A DNA stretch of 64,000 bases, from contig NZ_CP069338.1 in NCBI RefSeq assembly GCF_016859125.1, forward strand, positions 8,311,501-8,375,500. Reading direction: 5' to 3'. This document shows positions 17,788-25,295 of the stretch, one piece after another. How positions within the stretch are numbered: position 1 is the first letter of the stretch; each line of letters opens with the position of its first letter. This DNA comes from Archangium violaceum. GTDB lineage: Bacteria > Myxococcota > Myxococcia > Myxococcales > Myxococcaceae. The position numbers and the translations under genes were made by a program. Under the pieces are notes generated by a model. It was not told the origin of the DNA. It made no database searches and saw only the letters and a list, made by a program, of their open reading frames with translations.

Positions 17788-18692
17788 TTTCCTCCCGCTC
17801 GTTCCTCCTGGGCCTCGCGCTGGTGTGCGCGTGGGCGCCCGCCGCTGGCGCGGCCGCCAGGAAGGCCACCCTGGGCGTCTTCCTGCCCACCACCCTCACC
17901 GACGGTCAGCAGCGCTTCCAGTACGCCGAGTCGCTCGCCGCGAAGCTTTCGGCGGCCACCGGTCGTGCCACGGCGGCCAAGAGCTTCGCCCGCTACGAGG
18001 ACTTCTCGAAGGCCGTCTCCGAGGGCATCATCGACTTCGCCGTCGTGGACTCCTGGGCCGCGGTGCAGCTCGGCGCCAAGGCCACCCCGGTGGCGCTCGC
18101 CCCGCTCTCCGGTGAGACGTCCCAGCGCTGGGCCATCATCTCCACCGCGAAGGGCTCGGTGAAGGATCTGGCCGGCAAGCGGCTCGCCATCGTCAAGGGC
18201 GCGGGCGCGACGGATTCCAGGTTCGTCACCAACGTGGTGCTGGCCGGTGACCTGGACGCCAAGAAGCACTTCAAGTTGACCTCGGTGCCCAACGTGGAGT
18301 CCGCCCTCAAGATGCTGGAGGCCAAGGGCGCCGAGGCCGCGCTGGTGCCGCTGGCGCACGTGCCCGAGGGGGTCCGGGTGCTCTTCCGCAGCAGCAAGGT
18401 GCCGGGCGCCGTCCTCGTGGGCATGCGCGGCGACGCGGACGACCTGACACAGAACCTGCAGAAGCTCGAGCCGGTGGCCCCCTTCGGTGCCTTCGTCGCC
18501 GTGCAGGGCAAGGAGCTGGAGGACTTCCGCAAGCTGCTCCAGAGAGGTCCTCCCCGCCGCCAGCCCGTGCTGGTGGAGGCGCCCGCACTGCGCGTGGAGA
18601 CGAGGGCCCTCATGGAGCCCTCCGCCCTCCAGCCCGTTCTTCCTTCCTTCGCCGATGCCCTGGAGGTCTCGGCGGAACAGCCGGATGACTGA
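17784..18692 (+). CDS. PhnD-like periplasmic binding protein
   Basis: A 302-residue protein that starts with MISSRSFLLGLALVCAWAP and an Ala-rich cleavage region. The body reads like a type 2 periplasmic binding fold of the phosphonate/PhnD group: LGVFLPTT, FARYEDFSKAVSEGIIDFAV, RLAIVKGAGATDSRFVTNVVL, and NVESALKMLEAKGAEAALVP. No ABC transporter genes are nearby. With the upstream membrane phosphatase and TPR protein it more likely acts as a sensor or adaptor than as a transport receptor (inference). Coupled by ATGA to the TPR gene and followed by a hairpin. Confidence 0.75.
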   Translation: MISSRSFLLGLALVCAWAPAAGAAARKATLGVFLPTTLTDGQQRFQYAESLAAKLSAATGRATAAKSFARYEDFSKAVSEGIIDFAVVDSWAAVQLGAKATPVALAPLSGETSQRWAIISTAKGSVKDLAGKRLAIVKGAGATDSRFVTNVVLAGDLDAKKHFKLTSVPNVESALKMLEAKGAEAALVPLAHVPEGVRVLFRSSKVPGAVLVGMRGDADDLTQNLQKLEPVAPFGAFVAVQGKELEDFRKLLQRGPPRRQPVLVEAPALRVETRALMEPSALQPVLPSFADALEVSAEQPDD

Positions 18693-18696
18693 CCGG

Positions 18697-18720
18697 GAAG
18701 GGGGGGCGACTTTCCCCTTC
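18697..18720 (+). terminator. Hairpin after the phosphatase-TPR-PhnD operon
   Basis: GAAGGGG (18697-18703) pairs with CCCCTTC (18714-18720), directly followed by TTGAAAAGTT. It lies 5 bases after the stop of the last operon gene. The U-run is short, so this is a moderate candidate for intrinsic termination. Confidence 0.55.
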
Positions 18721-18861
18721 TTGAAAAGTTAGAGTAATCACAATTCAACAACCTGGGCGTTCGGCGACAGCCGACGCAATGACCGCCAGGAAAACGCGCC
18801 ACCCGGCCAGTCCTGGTGTCTCCTGAACGCTTCTCCTTCACCTCGCGGGACGTAGAGAACG

Positions 18862-21084
18862 ATGCACTCGACTCGAATCGCTTGGCTCCCGGCCCTCGTC
18901 GGGCTGATGTGTGGCCTCGCCTCTGGAATTGGGGCGGCGCAGACGAAGAGCGGGCCCACCGCCCAGGCGGCGGATGTCCCGACGGCGCGCAAGCCCTTGC
19001 CGCTGCCGCCTCCCTCCACGTCGAACGTCCCCCAGCGCGCGCCCTTCACGGGTCCGTCCACCTCGCGACCGCTGCCTCCGCCCTCGGGCCTGGCCGGGGT
19101 GGACATTCCGGATCCGCTCTCCGCTACCAGTGACTCCTCGCTGGAGGAGTCCGTGCAGCAGCTGCTCAGCGAGGCGGTGGTGTCCACGGCCTCCAAGCGC
19201 AGCCAGCGCATCGCGGACGTGCCGATGACCATCTCCTGGATTCCCGCCGAGGAGCTGGAGGGCACCGGCCAGTTCACCCTGTGCGAGGCCATCCAGTACT
19301 TCCCCGGCATGGAGTGCCGGCGGGGCTCCATGCGCAAGGCGGCGGTGAGCGCGCGCGGCCTGGGCTCCAACTACCTCTCCAACCGGCTCCTGCTGCTCAA
19401 GGACGGCCGGCCGCTGACGGACCCCTGGACGGGCCAGTTCTACGCGGACGAGACCACGCCGCTGAGCAACCTCAAGCAGATCGAAGTCATCCGGGGCCCC
19501 GGCTCCTCGCTGTACGGCTCCAACGCCTTCAGCGGCGTCATCAACATCATCGAGCGCCAGCCCTCGGACCTGATGCAGGACGGGCGGAACTGGGGCGCGG
19601 ACGCGCGGCTGCTCGCGGGCCAGGATCGCACCTGGCGCGCCCAGGCCACTGCGGCGGGCCGGGGCGGACCGGTGGAGGCGCTCGTCAACTACTACGGCTT
19701 CGGCTCGGACGGCCCCCAGCTCTTCAATGATCCGCGGCAGAACCTCGTGGACACCAACGAGGACTCGCTGGTGCACCAGGTGAGCGGCAAGGTGCAGGTG
19801 AAGGGGCTGCGGCTGGACGCCGACTTCACCACCGCCGAGCTCGGCCGCCCCGGTGGCCACCAGATCTCCACGGTGGGCAACTGCGGCCGCTGCCACTACA
19901 CGCCCGACGACGTCGAGAAGGTGCAGAACTTCAACGCGAGCGCGCAGTTCGACCAGCAGGTGTCCGACAACCTGCGCGTGTTCGCCCAGGCGTACACCCT
20001 CTTCAAGCGCCGCCAGGTGGAGATGGAGAACGCCTTCGACGAGGGCAATCCCCAGGCGCCGCTGGGCAAGCGCCGCCGGCTGGGCGGTGAGGCTCGCGCG
20101 CTCCTCTCTCTGGGTGACCTGACCGTCACCTTCGGCGGTGACTACAAGAACGACCTGGTCAACAACCCCAACGTGCTGCCCGGCCTGTCGCTGGACGACA
20201 CGCGGCAGCAGATCCTCGGCGGCTTCGTCGACGCCGAGTTCCGGCCCGTCAGCCAGCTCGTGCTCAGCGCGGGTGCCCGCTACGACAAGTACATGATTCC
20301 GGAGACGGTCTGGCAGGCACGCACGGATCAGATCTCCCCGCGCGCCAGCGTGGTGTTCCACGCCCGGCCGGATCTGTCCTTCCGCGCCAACTACGGCCGC
20401 GCCTTCCGCGCCCCCACGCTGGCGGAGCTGGCCATCAACCAGCAGATGTACGCGGCCACGCTGCTGGGCAACGGCAACCTGAACGCCGAGACGCTGGACA
20501 CCTTCGAGGCGTCGATCGACTTCTGGCCGTTCGACCGCACGGTGCGCATGACGGGCACGGGCTTCTACAACCTGGCCAAGAACTTCATCAACCAGGAGCT
20601 CCTCTTCGGCTCCACGTCGCAGTTCAAGAACGTGGGTGACGCGCGTGTGGCGGGCTTCGAGCTGGAGGCGGCGGCGCAGGTGGCGGCCATCAACTCGTCG
20701 TTCGACGTGTCGTACCAGTTCCTGAACGCGCGCGCGCTCGCCTTCGAGGGCCGGCCGGAGCGCCCGCTGGACTACGCGCCCCAGCACCGCGTGTACGCGC
20801 GCGGCCGGACCAACTTCGGCAAGTTCGCCTTCGCCGAGCTGTACGCCATCTACGTGGGGGACCGCTTCGATCCGGGGTTCCTGGAGAATTCCGACACGGG
20901 TGAGCTCGAGCAGGTGAAGCTGCCCGGCTACTTCACCGCCACCGCGCGCGTGGGGGCCAATGTCACGAAGGGGCTGACGGTATCGGTGCTTGGCTCCAAC
21001 CTCTTCAACGCGAAGTATGAGGAGTCCCACGGATTCCCCGCGCCCCCGCTGAGTGTATTCAGCGAGGTCAAGTTCCAGTACTGA
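18862..21084 (+). CDS. TonB-dependent outer membrane receptor
   Basis: A 740-residue protein with a signal peptide (cleavage near GIGAAQ), a Pro-rich linker to about residue 85, a plug domain (ASKRSQRIADVPMTISWIP, LLLLKDGRPL, IEVIRGPGSSLYGSNAFSGV) and a 22-strand-type barrel ending in an aromatic residue (SEVKFQY). The plug continues into sequence resembling vitamin B12/colicin receptor types. The substrate is unknown, and no Fur-like site was seen in the 170-base gap upstream. A CxxCH motif (CGRCH) occurs in the barrel, encoded at 19882-19896, with no other cysteine close by. The gene may be monocistronic. Confidence 0.88.
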   Translation: MHSTRIAWLPALVGLMCGLASGIGAAQTKSGPTAQAADVPTARKPLPLPPPSTSNVPQRAPFTGPSTSRPLPPPSGLAGVDIPDPLSATSDSSLEESVQQLLSEAVVSTASKRSQRIADVPMTISWIPAEELEGTGQFTLCEAIQYFPGMECRRGSMRKAAVSARGLGSNYLSNRLLLLKDGRPLTDPWTGQFYADETTPLSNLKQIEVIRGPGSSLYGSNAFSGVINIIERQPSDLMQDGRNWGADARLLAGQDRTWRAQATAAGRGGPVEALVNYYGFGSDGPQLFNDPRQNLVDTNEDSLVHQVSGKVQVKGLRLDADFTTAELGRPGGHQISTVGNCGRCHYTPDDVEKVQNFNASAQFDQQVSDNLRVFAQAYTLFKRRQVEMENAFDEGNPQAPLGKRRRLGGEARALLSLGDLTVTFGGDYKNDLVNNPNVLPGLSLDDTRQQILGGFVDAEFRPVSQLVLSAGARYDKYMIPETVWQARTDQISPRASVVFHARPDLSFRANYGRAFRAPTLAELAINQQMYAATLLGNGNLNAETLDTFEASIDFWPFDRTVRMTGTGFYNLAKNFINQELLFGSTSQFKNVGDARVAGFELEAAAQVAAINSSFDVSYQFLNARALAFEGRPERPLDYAPQHRVYARGRTNFGKFAFAELYAIYVGDRFDPGFLENSDTGELEQVKLPGYFTATARVGANVTKGLTVSVLGSNLFNAKYEESHGFPAPPLSVFSEVKFQY

Positions 21085-21092
21085 GTCGCCAC

Positions 21093-21953
21093 GTGAGAGT
21101 CGCCCATCGCCCGGGGGCCGCCACCGGCCTCCACCTCATCGCGGATCCCTCGCTGGCTCCCGCCTCGCTGGAGCAGGCCGCGCCCACGCTCGTGCGCGGG
21201 GGCCTGCCGTTGGTGACGGGGCGGGCGGGCGTGCCGCGGGAGCCGGTGCGCGAGCTGGTCCTCTTCGACGGTCGTCTGGGGCCGTCCCACGCGGCGCTGC
21301 TGGAGAAAGACCCGGCGGCGCTGCTGCTGGCCACGCGCGAGCCGGGGGGCCTCCCGTCCGCGTGGGAGGTGCGGGTGCTGGCCGCGCTCATGCGGGGCGA
21401 GTCGATGCTGCCTCTCGGGGCGGCCGTGGCGAAGCTGTGGTTGGAGCAGGTGGTGGACATCCAGAGGGCCTCGTCCGAGGCCGCCGCGCGGGTGGAGTCC
21501 TCCCAGGGCAGCCGGAGCGCGGCCCACCTCGCGGCCGAGGTGATGCACGAGCTGGCGGCCAACGCGCTGCTGGACGCTCCGGTGGATGCGAACGGCACGC
21601 CGCTCTATGCCCACCGGCGCGACTCGGTGCGGGCCGTGGCGCCGGAGCACGTCTGCCAGGTGGCGTTCGCGGTGGGCGAGGGCGGCCTCTACCTGGAGGC
21701 GGTGGATCTCTTCGGACGGTTGACGCCCGGGCCCATCGCGCGAGCCGTGGCCTCGCTGGGTGGGCGTCTGCAGGTGAACGCCTCGGGTGGTGGGGCGGGG
21801 TTGGGGATGCGGCGCATCCTGGACGCGTGCGATCTCATCGCGGTGCGCGTCGTGCCAGGGAAGGAGACGCGGATGCTGGGCGTTGTCGGGCTCGGGGAGG
21901 CGCGCCGCCGCGCCGCGCTCCCCAAGTCGTTGCTGTACTTCAAGCCGGAATGA
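21093..21953 (+). CDS. GHKL/HATPase-like protein (anti-sigma-kinase-like)
   Basis: A 286-residue protein beginning at GTG 21093. The second half has a divergent GHKL ATPase pattern: EVMHELAANALLDAP (N-box, ExxxNA), GLYLEAVDLFGRL (D-box position) and GGGAGLGMRRILDACDLI (glycine-rich lid). RsbW/RsbT-type switch kinases and related ATPases share this layout. The first 100 residues are unassigned. Its stop overlaps the start of the STAS-containing kinase gene as ATGA, which suggests the two products act together in a partner-switch. The D-box is weak, so ATP binding should be tested. Confidence 0.6.
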   Translation: MRVAHRPGAATGLHLIADPSLAPASLEQAAPTLVRGGLPLVTGRAGVPREPVRELVLFDGRLGPSHAALLEKDPAALLLATREPGGLPSAWEVRVLAALMRGESMLPLGAAVAKLWLEQVVDIQRASSEAAARVESSQGSRSAAHLAAEVMHELAANALLDAPVDANGTPLYAHRRDSVRAVAPEHVCQVAFAVGEGGLYLEAVDLFGRLTPGPIARAVASLGGRLQVNASGGGAGLGMRRILDACDLIAVRVVPGKETRMLGVVGLGEARRRAALPKSLLYFKPE

Positions 21954-24900
21954 GGAGCGGGACGGTGGAGACGCAGCAGGGTTCCAATGCCACTATCAGC
22001 CGCGTGCGCGTGGGTACCATCAACCACGTCCGCATCGCTGGCGTCATCGATGAGACGTTCCCGCTGACGTCGTCCTCGCCGGACCTCGGTGGGCTCATCA
22101 TCGTCGATCTCGGCCAGGTGGAGCGCATCAGCTCCTTCGGCGTGCGGCGGTGGATCGAGTTCGCCAGCAAGCTGCCTCCTGGAGGCATCGCGCTCTACGT
22201 GGTCAACGCGCCACCGGTGATGGTGGACCAGCTCAACATGGTGGAGGGCTTCGCCGGCGTGATGCGGGTGCTGTCGGTGCTGGCGCCCTACACGTGCCGC
22301 GCCTGCGGCGAGGATCGGCTGCGACTGGTGGATTTGCAGGCGGATGCGCCCATCATCGCCGAGGGCCGCGCCCCCGAGCACTCCTGCCCGGTGTGCGCCG
22401 GCAAGCTGGAGTTCGCGGATCTGCCGAGCGAGTTCTTCGACTACGCCCGGCGCCAGCAGTTCGGCACGGTGGATCCGGTGGTGATGCGCTACCTGCGCGC
22501 CACCACGCCCAGCGCGCCCAGCTCGCTCACCGCGCACCTGAAGATCGTCCAGGACGACATCACGTACATCACCCTCGCCAGCGAGTTGAAGGGGGACCTG
22601 AACGTGCGCCGGCTGGCCTCGGGCCTGGAGGGGCGCGTCGCCTTCGACTTCTCGCACGTCACCAAGGTGGAGCCCGAGGCCGTCCCCAAGCTGGAGCAGG
22701 TGCTCAGCACGGCGGCGCAGGGCGCCAAGGTGGTGCTGTGCCGGGTGCCCCCGCCGGTGCTCAGCGCGCTGGCGCGCTTCACCAAACAGCTCACCGCGCG
22801 GATCGGCACGCTGTGGCTGCCGTGTGAGTGCCGCAACTGCGGCCACGAGCACCACCAGCGCGCCCTGGCCTCCGAGTACCTGGCCAAGCTGCGCGCCAAC
22901 GCCAGCCCCGAGCGCGAGTGCCCCATCTGCGGCGGGACCGCGCGGCTTCCCTCCATTCCCCAGCTGGTGCCGCTTCTCAGCCGCTCGTCGCTGGTGGAGC
23001 AGCCACTGGAGGACCTCGAGGCGCTCGAGCCGCGGGCCCTCAGCCAGTACCTCTTCGGCTCCACCAACGTGGATCCGAACGTCAAGGGCGGCAGCACGGA
23101 CATCAGCAACTCCATCAGTGCCACCAAGCTGCAGATCATCCGCCGGCTGGGCCAGGGCGGTATGGCCGAGGTGTTCCTCGCCAAGCAGGTGGGCGTGAAG
23201 GGGTTCGAGAAGTTCGTGGTGATGAAGAAGATCCTCCCGCAGTTCGCGGAGAACGGGGAGTTCGTCGACATGCTCTTCGCGGAGGCGCGGGCCAACGCGC
23301 GCCTCACGCACCCCAACGTCGTGCAGACCTTCGACGTGGGCATGAACGACGGCGTGGCGTACATCCTCATGGAGTACGTGCGCGGCCCGGATCTCAAGAA
23401 GCTGATGAACGAGCTGCGGCGCAAGGGCCTGGCCCTGCCCATCGAGCACGCGCTGCGCATCGTCGCCGAGACGGCCGCGGGCCTGCACTACGCGCACAGC
23501 TACGTGGACCCCGCTGGCGTGCCCCACCCGGTGGTGCACCGCGACGTGAGCCCCCACAACGTCCTCATCTCGCTCGATGGCGCCATCAAGCTGAGCGATT
23601 TCGGCATCGCCAAGGTGCAGGGCGAGGAGAACACCCAGGCGGGCGTGCTGAAGGGGAAGATTTCCTATATCTCCCCCGAGGCCGCCGCGGGCCGCCCCCT
23701 GGACGCGCGCAACGACGTGTTCGCCCTGGGCGTGGTGCTCTTCGAGCTGCTCACCGGCCAGCTGCCCTTCAAGCGCGACCACGACGCGGCCACGCTCAGC
23801 GCCATCGTGCGCGAGCCGGCGCCCGTGCCGTCGCAGCTCAAGCCGAACATCCCCCAGGACGTGTCGGATCTCATCCTGCGCGCCCTGGTGAAGGATCCGG
23901 CGCGCCGCACGCCGTCCGCCGCGGCCATGCGCGAGGAGATCGAAGCGGTGATGGCCCACCACCGCCTCAATTCGTCGCCAGCGGCGGTGGCCCAGTTCTT
24001 CAAGGCCACGCTGGGCGAGCGGCTCGCGGAGTTCGGACCCACCCAGAATGGTCCGTTCACGGGCTCGTTCCCGAGCGTGGGAGGACAGCAGAGCACGGGC
24101 TCGGGCAGTCCGCCTCGCCCCCTCGTCGCCCCGGGCGGGACGGGCGAGCCCGCGGCGGGCTCGAGTCCCCGGCCTGGCGCCGGTACCGGACAGCCTGGCG
24201 CAATGCCGCAGCCCCAGGCGGTGGCGGCACCGCGTCCACCACCGCCTCCTCCCGGCGCTGCTGGCGCGGACGAGCGCACCGAGGTCTACCGGTCGGCGCA
24301 GCAGGGCCTCATCGCTCCCAATGCCCTGCCTCCCGAGCCTCCCACACTGAACGTCTCGGCTCATGAGCCCGCGGTGCCGGCCGCGCCCTCGCGCTCCATG
24401 CCGGCCGTGCCCTCGCGCTCCGTGCCGGCCGTGGCGCCTCCCGTGCCGCCACCTCCGCCGCCGACCGTGGCGTCGCGTCCGGCGGCTCTGTCCTCGCCGG
24501 GCATGGCCTCCGTGCCCGCGTCCATGCCGGCGCGTCCGTCCCTGTCCGTACCCGCGGTACCGCCCAGGCCGTCCCTGGCCTCCGCGCCCGTGGCGCCTCC
24601 TCGTCCGTCCGGGCCCGCGCTGCAGCCCGCCGTCCCGGTGTCCGGCCGCACTGCGACCCAGGTCTCGCCTGGCGCTCCTCCCGTGGGTGCGCCTCCCAGG
24701 ACTCCGGCTCCCGCGGCGCAGCCCCCCGCTCCCAAATCCTCGCCGCTCAAGTGGATCATCCTGGGCGCCGTCGGGCTCGTGGTCGTGGGTGGGGCCGGCG
24801 TGGTGGTTCCCAAGATGCTCTCGGGCGGCGGTGTCGAGGTGATCAACCGTGAGCCGGGCGAGCAGCTCTACGCCGCGGGCCTCCGGGTGGATGACCCTGG

Positions 24901-25249
24901 CAGCCTCGATCTGGCCGGCGTCAATCAGAACGTCGTCTCGACCGCGAAGAACGGTCAGTTGCGCCGCTTCGGAATCGCGGTGCGCAAGGACCTCATCGAC
25001 GTGCGCACCCTGCCCGAGGCCAGGCCGGAGCCGGGCAGCAAGGGCACGTTGAGCGTCGGCGGGCAGCCGGGTTGCTTCGTCAAGGTGGGCGAGGAGATGG
25101 CGCCCGGTGCGACGCCGGTGTCGATGCCGATCGAGGCCGGCAAGGAGATCGAGGTGATCGTCACCTGCCCCAATCAGCCGGTGTGGTCGCGGTGGGTGAT
25201 GGCGGTGCCGGGGCAGGAGGTGCAGGTCGTCCCGCTGCCGAAGAACTAG
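21950..25249 (+). CDS. Hanks-type Ser/Thr kinase with STAS-like and zinc-ribbon modules
   Basis: About 1099 residues. Order: STAS-like domain (about 17-112; IIVDLGQVERISSFGVRRWI), zinc ribbon (CRAC then CPVC, about 115-147), second STAS-like domain (about 178-285; VAFDFSHVTKVEPEAV), second zinc ribbon (CRNC, CPIC), kinase domain (about 395-665; LGQGGMAEVF glycine loop, VMKK lysine, HRDVSPHNV catalytic loop, SDFGIAK), long Pro/Ala-rich linker, a transmembrane helix at about 933-955, and a C-terminal PEGA-like domain. STAS proteins are targets of switch kinases, so this one chain may join partner-switching and Hanks signalling (inference). ATG 21950 overlaps the upstream stop; GTG 21965 behind GAGGAG is an alternative start. 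Confidence 0.85.
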   Translation: MRSGTVETQQGSNATISRVRVGTINHVRIAGVIDETFPLTSSSPDLGGLIIVDLGQVERISSFGVRRWIEFASKLPPGGIALYVVNAPPVMVDQLNMVEGFAGVMRVLSVLAPYTCRACGEDRLRLVDLQADAPIIAEGRAPEHSCPVCAGKLEFADLPSEFFDYARRQQFGTVDPVVMRYLRATTPSAPSSLTAHLKIVQDDITYITLASELKGDLNVRRLASGLEGRVAFDFSHVTKVEPEAVPKLEQVLSTAAQGAKVVLCRVPPPVLSALARFTKQLTARIGTLWLPCECRNCGHEHHQRALASEYLAKLRANASPERECPICGGTARLPSIPQLVPLLSRSSLVEQPLEDLEALEPRALSQYLFGSTNVDPNVKGGSTDISNSISATKLQIIRRLGQGGMAEVFLAKQVGVKGFEKFVVMKKILPQFAENGEFVDMLFAEARANARLTHPNVVQTFDVGMNDGVAYILMEYVRGPDLKKLMNELRRKGLALPIEHALRIVAETAAGLHYAHSYVDPAGVPHPVVHRDVSPHNVLISLDGAIKLSDFGIAKVQGEENTQAGVLKGKISYISPEAAAGRPLDARNDVFALGVVLFELLTGQLPFKRDHDAATLSAIVREPAPVPSQLKPNIPQDVSDLILRALVKDPARRTPSAAAMREEIEAVMAHHRLNSSPAAVAQFFKATLGERLAEFGPTQNGPFTGSFPSVGGQQSTGSGSPPRPLVAPGGTGEPAAGSSPRPGAGTGQPGAMPQPQAVAAPRPPPPPPGAAGADERTEVYRSAQQGLIAPNALPPEPPTLNVSAHEPAVPAAPSRSMPAVPSRSVPAVAPPVPPPPPPTVASRPAALSSPGMASVPASMPARPSLSVPAVPPRPSLASAPVAPPRPSGPALQPAVPVSGRTATQVSPGAPPVGAPPRTPAPAAQPPAPKSSPLKWIILGAVGLVVVGGAGVVVPKMLSGGGVEVINREPGEQLYAAGLRVDDPGSLDLAGVNQNVVSTAKNGQLRRFGIAVRKDLIDVRTLPEARPEPGSKGTLSVGGQPGCFVKVGEEMAPGATPVSMPIEAGKEIEVIVTCPNQPVWSRWVMAVPGQEVQVVPLPKN

Positions 25250-25295
25250 GGAGAGCCCTCGCTCTCCAGAGGCCCGAAGGGCTGGTGCGTCACCC

